Of a DNA stretch of 64,000 nucleotides, positions 22,899 through 30,862 are shown piece after piece. Location of the stretch: NCBI GenBank assembly GCA_900468805.1, contig UEIF01000021.1, positions 246,341 through 310,340 on the forward strand, in the 5' to 3' direction. A program made the translations under genes and the position numbers. Below the pieces are notes generated by a model that did no database searches, was not told the DNA's origin, and was given only the letters and a program-made list of their open reading frames with translations. Numbering within the stretch: position 1 is the stretch's first letter; the number at the start of each line of letters is the position of its first letter. The DNA comes from Hyphomicrobiales bacterium. Its GTDB lineage: Bacteria > Pseudomonadota > Alphaproteobacteria > Rhizobiales > Rhizobiaceae.

Positions 22899-24461
22899 TC
22901 ACTCCCACTCGATCGTGCCCGGCGGCTTGCTCGTCACATCATAAACGACGCGGTTGATGCCGCGGACTTCGTTGATGATGCGGGTGGCGGCGCGGCCGAG
23001 GAATTCCATATCGTAATGGTAGAAATCCGCCGTCATACCGTCGACGGAGGTGACGGCGCGCAGTGCGCAGACGAATTCGTAGGTACGGCCGTCGCCCATG
23101 ACGCCGACGGTCTGGACAGGCAGCAGCACGGCGAAGGCCTGCCAGATGGCGTCATAGAGGCCGGCCTTGCGGATCTCGTCGAGATAGATCGCATCGGCTT
23201 CGCGCAGGATCTCGAGCTTTTCGCGGGTGATGCCGCCGGGGCAGCGGATAGCGAGGCCCGGACCCGGGAAGGGGTGGCGGCCGATGAAGCTGTCAGGCAG
23301 GCCGAGTTCCTTGCCGAGGGCGCGCACTTCATCCTTGAAGAGCTCACGCAGCGGCTCGACGAGCTGCATCTTCATGCGCTCCGGCAGGCCGCCGACATTG
23401 TGGTGCGACTTGATGGTGACGGAGGGGCCACCAGTGAAGGAAACGGACTCGATCACATCGGGATAGAGCGTGCCCTGGCCGAGGAAATCGGCGCCGCCGA
23501 GCTTCTTGGCTTCATCCTCGAAAGTCTCGATGAACAGGCGACCGATGATCTTGCGCTTGGTTTCCGGGTCCGAGACGCCTTCGAGTTCGCCGATGAAGCG
23601 ATCGGCTGCATCGACATGGATCAGGTGCAGGTTGTAGTGCTCGCGGAACATGGCGACGACGCCTGCCGCCTCGTCCTTGCGCATCAGGCCGTGGTCGACG
23701 AGGATACAGGTGAGCTGGTCGCCGACCGCCTCGTGGATGAGCAGCGCCGCAACGGAGGAGTCTACACCGCCCGAAAGGGCGCAGATGACACGCTTGTCGC
23801 CGACCTGTTTGCGAATGTCGTCAACCGCCTTCTGGCGATAGGCCGACATGGTCCAGTCGCCCTTGATGCCGGCAATGTTGTGAATGAAGTTAGCGATCAG
23901 CTTTGCGCCATCAGGCGTGTGCACGACCTCCGGATGGAACTGCACGCCGTAATATTTGCGTTTCTCGTCGGCGATGAAGGCGTATGGCGCGTTGGAGGAG
24001 GTTGCAACAACCTCGAAGCCCTCGGGCAGTCTCGTCACGCGGTCGCCATGGCTCATCCAGACCTGATGGCGGGAGCCTTTGGACCACAATCCCTCAAAAA
24101 GAGCGCAGTCCTCATCGACTTCGAGGAAGGCGCGTCCGAATTCGCGGTGATGACCGCTCTCCACGAGGCCGCCGAGCTGCATGCACATCGTCTGCTGGCC
24201 GTAGCAGATGCCGAACACCGGAAGGCCGCTGTCGAAGATGATCTGCGGCGCCCTTGGCGATCCTTCATCCACCGTCGAGGCCGGGCTGCCGGACAGGATC
24301 ACGGCTTTCGGCTGGAGGCGATTGAAGCCCTCTTCGGCGGACTGGAAGGGAACGATCTCGCAATAGACACCGGCTTCACGCACGCGTCGTGCGATGAGCT
24401 GGGTCACCTGGCTGCCGAAATCGACGATGAGAACGCTATCGGGATGTGCTGTCTGGGTCAT
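22899..24461 (-). CDS. guaA: GMP synthase (glutamine-hydrolysing)
   Basis: A 520-residue two-domain enzyme that converts XMP to GMP with ATP and glutamine. The class I glutamine amidotransferase domain has FGICYGQQ with nucleophile Cys86 and GVQFHPEV with the His-Glu pair. The ATP-pyrophosphatase domain has ALSGGVDSSVAAL. The C-terminal dimerisation part contains RPFP-like RHPFPGPGLAIRCPG and ends ITSKPPGTIEWE-like, here DVTSKPPGTIEWE. Full length for the family. AAAGG lies 7 bases before the ATG. It is the last housekeeping gene before the cassette to its left. Confidence 0.98.
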   Translation of the reverse strand: MTQTAHPDSVLIVDFGSQVTQLIARRVREAGVYCEIVPFQSAEEGFNRLQPKAVILSGSPASTVDEGSPRAPQIIFDSGLPVFGICYGQQTMCMQLGGLVESGHHREFGRAFLEVDEDCALFEGLWSKGSRHQVWMSHGDRVTRLPEGFEVVATSSNAPYAFIADEKRKYYGVQFHPEVVHTPDGAKLIANFIHNIAGIKGDWTMSAYRQKAVDDIRKQVGDKRVICALSGGVDSSVAALLIHEAVGDQLTCILVDHGLMRKDEAAGVVAMFREHYNLHLIHVDAADRFIGELEGVSDPETKRKIIGRLFIETFEDEAKKLGGADFLGQGTLYPDVIESVSFTGGPSVTIKSHHNVGGLPERMKMQLVEPLRELFKDEVRALGKELGLPDSFIGRHPFPGPGLAIRCPGGITREKLEILREADAIYLDEIRKAGLYDAIWQAFAVLLPVQTVGVMGDGRTYEFVCALRAVTSVDGMTADFYHYDMEFLGRAATRIINEVRGINRVVYDVTSKPPGTIEWE

Positions 24462-24553
24462 GGCGAGCCTTTAATGAAAAGCGCCTCTGCTTGCAATCCG
24501 GGAATTCGGCCGCAGCCGGGTTTTATTGTCCCGATTGTCCCTGTTTTCAGCCC

Positions 24554-25192
24554 TTAGAACCAGAAAACGCCATCTTCCAGGGCAGTAAACAGACTGTCGA
24601 CGGCATAGGAAAGTTTGCGGTCGACGATGTGCAGATATTCTGTCCAGCCGGAAATATGCTGTAGCTCGACTGCGCCATCCGAAATGCCGCGAAGGCCGAT
24701 CAGGGGCAGCTTGTAGCCCTGGCAGGCGCGCAGCACTGCATAGGTTTCCATGTCGACCATGTCGGCTGCGATATTGGCATAGGCCGCACCGGAGACGACA
24801 TTGCCGCCGGTCGAAAGGGTGGCTTCCGGAACACCGGGAATGCGCAGCGGCAGATCGAGGTCTGCCGGCAGGTCGAGGAAGGGCGTCTTGCCCTTTTCGA
24901 AGCCGAGAGGCGAGGCGTCCATGTCGCGGTAGGAGACGGAGGTGACCTGATAGACCTCGGTCTGTTGCAGCCGCGCCGAGCCGGCCGAGCCGAGCGATAC
25001 TACGAGATCGGGCAGATCGTCGGATGCATCGAGACGGGAGAGCGATTTGGTGAGGGCGATCGCCGCCTCGACCGGGCCGACGCCAGTCATCAGCGGCTCG
25101 ATGCGTGAGCGCAGGAACGGACCATATTCGGCCTCTGCGGCCATGACGAACAGGATGGATTTGCCTGCGACCGACTTCAGTTCGAATTTCAT
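24554..25192 (-). CDS. 5'-methylthioadenosine/S-adenosylhomocysteine nucleosidase-like protein
   Basis: A 212-residue PNP/UDP-phosphorylase-fold nucleosidase. ILFVMAAEAEYGPFL, TGVGPVEAAIALTKSL and VVSLGSAGSARL match the start of MTAN enzymes; ADMVDMETYAVLRACQ gives the ribose-binding Met-Glu pair, and GLRGISDGA the catalytic Asp. It should cleave MTA or SAH into adenine and the thioribose product. It is a little shorter than E. coli MTAN (232). Its start overlaps the upstream thioesterase gene by 4 bases, so both are in one operon. Confidence 0.88.
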   Translation of the reverse strand: MKFELKSVAGKSILFVMAAEAEYGPFLRSRIEPLMTGVGPVEAAIALTKSLSRLDASDDLPDLVVSLGSAGSARLQQTEVYQVTSVSYRDMDASPLGFEKGKTPFLDLPADLDLPLRIPGVPEATLSTGGNVVSGAAYANIAADMVDMETYAVLRACQGYKLPLIGLRGISDGAVELQHISGWTEYLHIVDRKLSYAVDSLFTALEDGVFWF

Positions 25193-25638
25193 CCCGTAAT
25201 TCCCTCTCTTCCGCGGATAACCATCATCGTGCCGGTCATGGATGCGATGAGCTTCGCAGGCCCATCGCTGATCGCATAACCTCGCCCATCGGCGACGATG
25301 ATGTTGGAGCCGGGTTTCGTGATCTCGCCCCTGAAGAGGAAGCGTTCGCCGCGCCCCGGCGACATGAGGTTGACCTTGAACTCGATCGTCAGGATCGAGG
25401 CGTCAGGATCGATAACGCTGTAGGCGGCAAATCCGCACGCCGAATCGAGCGCGGCGGAAATGATGCCCGCGTGCAAAATGCCGTGCTGCTGTGTCAGTTT
25501 GACGTCGAAAGGAAGCTCGATTTCCACCACGCCGTGCTCGACGCGTGTCAGCTCCGCGCCGATCGTGTGCATTGCCGCCTGGCGGGAAAAATTCTGGCGG
25601 ATCCGCTCCCGGAAATCGCCCCTGTCGGTATTGTTCAT
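25189..25638 (-). CDS. PaaI-family hotdog-fold thioesterase
   Basis: A 149-residue acyl-CoA thioesterase-like protein. QQHGILHAGIISAALDSACGFAAYSV is the hotdog helix region with HAG in place of the typical HGG and the catalytic-type Asp; SILTIEFKVNLMSPGRGE and SNIIVADGRGY follow as core strands. The substrate is not predictable. The ATG at 25638 is preceded by GAGAGGGA; the frame runs on to 25758 without a ribosome site. The stop overlaps the start of the nucleosidase gene (ATGA). Confidence 0.85.
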   Translation of the reverse strand: MNNTDRGDFRERIRQNFSRQAAMHTIGAELTRVEHGVVEIELPFDVKLTQQHGILHAGIISAALDSACGFAAYSVIDPDASILTIEFKVNLMSPGRGERFLFRGEITKPGSNIIVADGRGYAISDGPAKLIASMTGTMMVIRGREGITG

Positions 25639-26010
25639 CGCAGTCCCTCTCGCAGCCGCGAAAGTGGCATGACCGGCCGGATTCGACAAGGTTTCAATCC
25701 GGCTTACGATGTTTTTGTCTTTCGGTCGAATTTCGATCACGCGGCTCTCTCTGGTCATCTATTCGACTGGATCGTTTCCGCCCAGGGAGCCACGCCAGTC
25801 GTTTCACGGACGGCCTGCTGCATCCGCGGCAAGCTCGGCCTGTTCGATGCTCCGGCGCAATTCGTCGCCTAGAAAGGCGACGGATACACATCTTGTCATG
25901 GGCGCGACGACTGAATTTCCGCTTCGTCGCGTCCGTCCTGGGATCATCCCGAAACCTCTTCTGAATAAGGCCCCGCAGGATTATGATCGACCGAAGCTGA
26001 GGGCGAGCCG
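25639..26010. other. Intergenic stretch, no gene supported
   Basis: This divergent region separates the thioesterase and the DUF2252 gene. It contains a 6-bp hairpin (GTCGCC / GGCGAC) at 25864-25881. A minus-strand frame at 25804-25899 of 31 codons has protein-like composition but no ribosome site. Promoters for both flanking genes should lie here; no consensus stands out. Confidence 0.5.
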
Positions 26011-27090
26011 ATGAAGAGATTTTCTCAATCTGTGGACGATTATGAGGCGTGGCTGGCAAACGAGCTGCAGGGCGAGCTCGTGCAGGAGGATCTCGACGAG
26101 AAACACCGGAAGATGTGCGACGAGGCCTTCGCGTTCTTGCGAGCCACCTACTGGCGTTGGTCCGAGATCATCTACGACGTCAGGCCCGCGCTTGCCGACA
26201 TGCCGCAAGTGCTGTCGATCGGGGATACGCATCTGGAGAATTTCGGGACCTGGCGGGATATCGAGGGACGGCTCGTCTGGGGTGCCAATGATTTCGACGA
26301 CGCGGCGATCATGCCCTACGGGCTGGATCTCGTGCGGCTGGTGGCAAGCGCCGTTCTGGCTCAGTCGGATGACGGGATTTCCGGCAGGGCGATCGCCGAG
26401 CTCATCCTCGCCGGCTATGTGCGCGGCCTCGAGCACGCGGCTCCGGTCATCCTGGAGCGCGATCATCCTTGGCTCCGCGACAAGCTTTTGCTTTCGGAAG
26501 ATGAGCGGAAAGACTTCTGGGAAAAATGCGATAAGCGCAAACCCAGCAAAAGGCCGGCACCCGGCCGTTTTGTCGAGGCCTTGAAAAATGCTCTGCCGAG
26601 GGGTTCGGGAAATGCCACACCTGTACCGGTGACGAAGGGGACGGGAAGTCTCGGGCGGCCGCGTTTCATCGCCTATGTGAAGGAGTGGCGCGGCGGCCCA
26701 GTGTTGCGTGAAGCCAAGGCGCTTGTGCCCTCCGCCTGGTCTTTGGCCAGATCAGGAGATCACGTCATCAGAACCGGCGTCATCGCCGCCGGACGGATGC
26801 GCAGCCCCGATCCCCATTTCGTTGAAACCGGTCGCATTCTCGTTCGCAGGCTTTCGCCCAACAGCCGCAAGATCGAGATCAAGAGCGATGCGAAGACCCT
26901 GTTGAACGGCTCGATGCTGGAACTGATGGGCTTCGAGATCGCCAACTGCCATTCAGATGACGCAGCAAGTGTTGCGGCAATTCGCAATGATCTGCGCTCC
27001 CGCGGCGAGAACTGGCTTTACGAGGCGGCGCGGGCAACCGCGGAAGCCACTGAAAGGGACTGGAAGGCTTACCGTACGGACGCTTGCTGA
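26011..27090 (+). CDS. DUF2252 family protein (kinase-like fold)
   Basis: A 359-residue protein. SIGDTHLENFGTW (GDTHLENFG at 71-79) and NDFDD (93-97) are the family's two most conserved motifs. They resemble the catalytic loop HxDxxxxN and the metal-binding DFD of aminoglycoside phosphotransferase-like kinases, in permuted order. No substrate is established. FIAYVKEWRGGPVLREAKALVPSAW is another conserved block. The start at 26011 is reasonable but the ribosome site (GAGGGCGAG) is only fair. The 3' end overlaps the convergent DUF1513 gene by 22 bases. Confidence 0.85.
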   Translation: MKRFSQSVDDYEAWLANELQGELVQEDLDEKHRKMCDEAFAFLRATYWRWSEIIYDVRPALADMPQVLSIGDTHLENFGTWRDIEGRLVWGANDFDDAAIMPYGLDLVRLVASAVLAQSDDGISGRAIAELILAGYVRGLEHAAPVILERDHPWLRDKLLLSEDERKDFWEKCDKRKPSKRPAPGRFVEALKNALPRGSGNATPVPVTKGTGSLGRPRFIAYVKEWRGGPVLREAKALVPSAWSLARSGDHVIRTGVIAAGRMRSPDPHFVETGRILVRRLSPNSRKIEIKSDAKTLLNGSMLELMGFEIANCHSDDAASVAAIRNDLRSRGENWLYEAARATAEATERDWKAYRTDAC

Positions 27091-28169
27091 GCGATGCGCA
27101 CGATATGCTGGTCCCAGGCGACATCGCTTTGAGCGGAAAGGAAATTGCCGTCATAGGATGAAACGGCAAAACCATCAGGTGCCGGCGCAATGCCCGCGGC
27201 ATCGGGAATGCTTTCCTCGCGCAGTACCTTGCCCGTCTTCCCATCGATGGTGACGGACGCACCGGCGATCGGCGAGGTGACACCGACGAGCCCTTCCTTC
27301 CGGTTGACGGCGATCGCCCCGACATAATTGGCAAGTAGCCGTGTCGTCTCCTCGGGCAGGTCTATGAAAACAAGATCCTCGCCCTTGGCGAAATGGCCGA
27401 CGAGCGGCGGTAGATCCTTGCGGTGACCTTCGTATTGGCAGGCAAACCAGATGCGGCCGCTGGCGTCGATATCGACATGGCGTGTGGAGACTGACGACCA
27501 TTGCGGCGGCAGCGTGTGTTTTTCGATCAGTGCGCCGGTCACCGCATCGATGAGCGCCAGCGACGGCTGCATATTGCCGAGATTGAGCTTGGTGCGGCCA
27601 AAGTCTGGATGGGTCTCGATACCGCCATTGGCAACTACAAGCATGCGGCCGTCATCGGAAACCGTCATGTCGTGCGGGCCGACGCCATAGGTCTCATACT
27701 CACCGATGCGGGCAAAACGGTTCGTCGCATCGTAGAGGCCGATCATGCCCCTGTTATTGTCGAAGTCGTTCTCGCTGGCATAGAGCAGCCGTCCATCCGG
27801 CGAAAAGGCGCCGTGGCCGTAGAAATGCCGGTCCTCCGGCGAGGTGATGACGATGGGCTCTGCCTGGTTCCGGGGATCGAAGATCATGGCGAATGTGCCG
27901 GGCCGGCGCGCAAAGGCGACGGCGCGGCCGGTGGCACTGCTATGGGCCATGCCGTGGGCGCGGGCGGGAAGCGTCACCTGATCGACGATCTCGCCACGCT
28001 CGGTGACCGTTGCCACGGCGAAGGAGCCGTTGGCGGCACGGATGCCGGAGGCATAGACGGCATCGGCGCGGCCGAGCGCCAACAGCGCCTGCGGCTTCAG
28101 CGCGGCCAGGAAGCCGATGCCGGCGGCCTTGATGAAACCGCGTCTGTCGATGGCGGCGCTGCGCCACAC
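27069..28169 (-). CDS. DUF1513 protein, Tat-exported, last gene of the imelysin operon
   Basis: A 366-residue predicted beta-propeller. Its N-terminus carries a twin-arginine signal, RRGFIK at 9-14, followed by AAGIGFLAAL and an Ala-rich cleavage area, so it is exported folded to the periplasm, probably with a cofactor or metal. Repeated blade-like segments follow (SPDGRLLYASEND, SDDGRMLVVANGG, DASGRIWFACQYEG). I choose a GTG start at 28169, four bases after the imelysin stop, because it gives a normal Tat signal; an ATG at 28226 would lie inside the upstream gene. The role is unknown; it always seems to travel with imelysin genes. Confidence 0.85.
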   Translation of the reverse strand: MWRSAAIDRRGFIKAAGIGFLAALKPQALLALGRADAVYASGIRAANGSFAVATVTERGEIVDQVTLPARAHGMAHSSATGRAVAFARRPGTFAMIFDPRNQAEPIVITSPEDRHFYGHGAFSPDGRLLYASENDFDNNRGMIGLYDATNRFARIGEYETYGVGPHDMTVSDDGRMLVVANGGIETHPDFGRTKLNLGNMQPSLALIDAVTGALIEKHTLPPQWSSVSTRHVDIDASGRIWFACQYEGHRKDLPPLVGHFAKGEDLVFIDLPEETTRLLANYVGAIAVNRKEGLVGVTSPIAGASVTIDGKTGKVLREESIPDAAGIAPAPDGFAVSSYDGNFLSAQSDVAWDQHIVRIAQQASVR

Positions 28170-28173
28170 TGGC

Positions 28174-29277
28174 TCAGTCCCCGTCCGAGAAGGAGAAGCC
28201 GGCTGAAAGGCCGATCGCGGCGCCATACTGGTCGCTGATCGTGGTGATAAGGTCGCGGGTCTCGGTCAGCAGCGTATCGAGCTTGGCCTTTTCCGCATCG
28301 CTGACGGCGACTTCGATATCCGGGTTCAGCTTGGAGACGCTGTCGATGATCGTCTTGAGCTTGGTGTCGATCGCATCGGCAACCTGCTTCTTCTCCGGCG
28401 GCAACAGCTCGGCCATGCCGGCCTTCTGCCACAGCGTCCGGATGCCCTCGAGATTGGCAGCCATGGACTTCCAGGTGTTTTTGGACCGCCAGTAGATCGC
28501 CATGCGCGGGCGAGCAGGCGTATCCTTGCCCTTGTAGAACTGCTCCAGCCGCTGATCGCGGACATTCTCGGCGCCGTGGACGAGGATGCCGAGAAGGGCG
28601 GTGACGGCCTCCTTGTTGTCCATGAAATCGTCGCTCTGCGGGCCGGGATGCTTCCAGCTCGCCTGCACGCCGTCAGGCTTCTCCCAGGCGGCGACCACTT
28701 CGCCGGCCTCTCTCTGGATATTGCCGGCGACCGCTTGGCCGTAGAGGCAGCGGAAGCCGCCCTTCTGCTTGATGAGATCTTCGGAACCGCTGCCGTAAAG
28801 TACATATTCGAGCGCGGTCAGGCCCTGCAGGGCCACACTTTTGCCGGCGATGGCATCGACGGCCGTGTCCTTCGGATCGGCCTTGGCGATAAGCGCCTGC
28901 ACCTGCTTGAGGCCGACGCCCTTGCGGTCGGGATAGAAGAGGATGTGTTCGAAGAGATTGTCCTGGATGACCGGGCCTGTCTGCACGATCTCGATGGTCG
29001 ACCAGTAACGGATCGTGTCGTCGAAAGTGGATTTGGCGCGGTCGAGCGTCTGCTGCGTGCCGGATGCGCAGAGATCGTTCATGGCGGTCGTCAGGCGTGC
29101 GGCCGATTGCTGCATGTTGCGGTAGCCGGGGCGGATGACCTCATCGACGGCGCGCTGCATGACTGAGGGCACGGCATCCTCGTTGAGGCCCGAAGCGGGC
29201 GGTGCGGCGCTCTGGGCGGCTGCCGATGTGGCAAGGCCGGTCAGGGCGAGGCAAAGGAGGGTATGCCAGGGGCGCAT
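28174..29277 (-). CDS. Imelysin family protein, second type (periplasmic)
   Basis: A 367-residue protein with a signal peptide (RPWHTLLCLALTGLATSAAAQ). It has the imelysin/peptidase M75 fold region, but the hallmark GxHxxE is GLTALE (152-157): Thr replaces His and Glu157 remains. Members of this sub-branch bind or pass on iron, as inferred from context; no peptidase activity should be assumed. Its start shares one base with the stop of the DUF1111 gene (TGATG), which points to translational coupling. It is the third gene of the operon. Confidence 0.88.
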   Translation of the reverse strand: MRPWHTLLCLALTGLATSAAAQSAAPPASGLNEDAVPSVMQRAVDEVIRPGYRNMQQSAARLTTAMNDLCASGTQQTLDRAKSTFDDTIRYWSTIEIVQTGPVIQDNLFEHILFYPDRKGVGLKQVQALIAKADPKDTAVDAIAGKSVALQGLTALEYVLYGSGSEDLIKQKGGFRCLYGQAVAGNIQREAGEVVAAWEKPDGVQASWKHPGPQSDDFMDNKEAVTALLGILVHGAENVRDQRLEQFYKGKDTPARPRMAIYWRSKNTWKSMAANLEGIRTLWQKAGMAELLPPEKKQVADAIDTKLKTIIDSVSKLNPDIEVAVSDAEKAKLDTLLTETRDLITTISDQYGAAIGLSAGFSFSDGD

Positions 29278-30815
29278 CAGAGTGACTCCAGGAATGTAAT
29301 CAGGGCCTCTCTATCGTCTTTTGACAGCGAGGAGAATGCGTTACGGGCTTTTTCAGCTTCGCCGCCATGCCAGAGGATCGCTTCGGTGAGATTTCTGGCG
29401 CGGCCGTCATGCAGGAAGAAGCTGTGTCCGCTGACAGTCCGGGTCAGTCCTATACCCCATAGCGGAGGCGTGCGCCATTCACGTCCGCTGGCAAGTCCTA
29501 CTTGCTGTCCGTCCGCCAGGCCATCGCCCATGTCGTGCAGCAGGAAATCCGAATAGGGCCAGATAAGCTGGAAGGATTGGGCCTTCTCAGCGGTATCGCG
29601 GCGGGTGACGAACTTCGGCACGTGGCAGGAAATGCAGCCGGATTCGTAGAAAAGCTGCTTGCCGCGCAGGGTCCCGGCAAAGCTCGCCTTGCGGCGTGCC
29701 GGCACGGCGAGGTTCTCTGAATAGAAGGTGACGAGATCAAGCACAGGGCCCGGGGCTTCCTCGTCGCCGAGGCGTTTCTGCACGCCATCAGGCATGCCGA
29801 GACATTTTGTCTCGGCCGCCGTGCAATCGCCATACGCATTGGGCGCGTCCGGCGTCGAAATGCCGATGTCGTTGGAAAAGGCGTCGGCGCTTTGGTCGCG
29901 TACCGTGGCGTTCTGCGCCTTCCAGCCGAAACGGCCGAGCGCAATCTTGCCATTACGGTGGTCGCGCACGATGGCCGCCTTGCCGGAGATTCCATCGTGA
30001 TCGAGATCGGCAGGGTCGGCGTGAGCGAGAATATCTGCCTCGGGGATTGCCTGGATCAGCCCGAGGCCGATCATCGCCGGGGCAACGCGCGCAGAGATCG
30101 TCGTCGCCGGATCGAACGGACCATAGGCAAGGTCATTGGCGGAATAGACAGGCTTGCGCAGGCTCACCGTCCCGCCGCCGGCAAGTGCCGCGATCTCCTC
30201 TGTATAGCTGACGGAAATCTTGCCTTCGGCGGCAAGCCCGGGAACGGCAAGATCCTGAAGCTGGTGGCCGTAAACCGGATCGGGGAAATTGACGACATCG
30301 GCCCCGGCGATCGCTTTTTCTTCCTCAGGTGTTTTTGCCGCACGGGCTACGCGAAGGACCATAGACGTGGCGCTCGGACCACCCTCCGGTGGTTTGCCGC
30401 GGCCGTCATTGGCGTGACAACTCATGCAGGAGCGGGCATTGAAAAGTGGGCCGAGCCCGTCGGACGCCTGCGTCGAGGAGGGTGCAGAGACCCAGAGTTT
30501 GCGGAAGAGTGCATTGCCGAGTCGGAAATTCTGTTCTTCCTCGAAGGGAATACTGGCGGCGATATGCGAGAAGCTGTCTTCGGTGATCGGATCGATGGAG
30601 GTTGCTGCACCCGCCTGCATCGCCTCGTAGGGTTCGGCCTTGGTGAAATCGCCGGTCGGCCGCGTGACATCGGCGACGCGCTTCAAATCCGCATCGGAAA
30701 GATCGGTACGTCCAGCCGGAAGGTCGAAGGCGCCGGCTATGGCGACGGGAAGCCCGGCAACCAAAGCGCAGAAAGCTGCGCTGATAAAAAGACGTCCGGC
30801 CGGGTTATGCGACAT
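29277..30815 (-). CDS. Di-heme oxidoreductase, DUF1111 (thiol oxidoreductase-like)
   Basis: A 512-residue exported c-type cytochrome. A signal peptide (residues ~9-28) is followed by two heme-binding motifs, CMSCH (130-134) and CISCH (394-398). FFLHDGRARNLTEAILWHGGEA near the C-terminus is the typical MauG/di-heme peroxidase segment supplying the distal ligand region. The protein should sit in the periplasm and pass electrons. It lies between two imelysin genes, which suggests it changes the redox state of iron or of a bound substrate. The gene starts 47 bases after irpA's stop, and a strong hairpin lies in the gap. Confidence 0.9.
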   Translation of the reverse strand: MSHNPAGRLFISAAFCALVAGLPVAIAGAFDLPAGRTDLSDADLKRVADVTRPTGDFTKAEPYEAMQAGAATSIDPITEDSFSHIAASIPFEEEQNFRLGNALFRKLWVSAPSSTQASDGLGPLFNARSCMSCHANDGRGKPPEGGPSATSMVLRVARAAKTPEEEKAIAGADVVNFPDPVYGHQLQDLAVPGLAAEGKISVSYTEEIAALAGGGTVSLRKPVYSANDLAYGPFDPATTISARVAPAMIGLGLIQAIPEADILAHADPADLDHDGISGKAAIVRDHRNGKIALGRFGWKAQNATVRDQSADAFSNDIGISTPDAPNAYGDCTAAETKCLGMPDGVQKRLGDEEAPGPVLDLVTFYSENLAVPARRKASFAGTLRGKQLFYESGCISCHVPKFVTRRDTAEKAQSFQLIWPYSDFLLHDMGDGLADGQQVGLASGREWRTPPLWGIGLTRTVSGHSFFLHDGRARNLTEAILWHGGEAEKARNAFSSLSKDDREALITFLESL

Positions 30816-30826
30816 TTCAAGGATCC

Positions 30827-30852
30827 GGGCCGCTCCGGGTTCGGAGCGGCCC
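30827..30852. terminator. Strong hairpin between the first and second genes of the imelysin operon
   Basis: A perfect 11-bp GC-rich stem (GGGCCGCTCCG / CGGAGCGGCCC) with a four-base loop. The T-run (CCTTTTTG) follows it on the plus strand, so as a terminator it faces antisense transcription. On the coding strand it has no U-tract and may instead stabilise the upstream mRNA end or lower expression of the downstream genes. Confidence 0.7.
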
Positions 30853-30862
30853 GCCTTTTTGC

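Noticed and set aside
23016..24557. Plus-strand frame of 513 codons opposite guaA
   Set aside because: Complete antisense of guaA; composition rich in Ala, Glu, Asp and His typical of a shadow frame.
25804..25899. 31-codon minus-strand frame with protein-like composition (RRSIEQAELAADAAG)
   Set aside because: No ribosome site and too short to judge; kept only as a note on the intergenic region.
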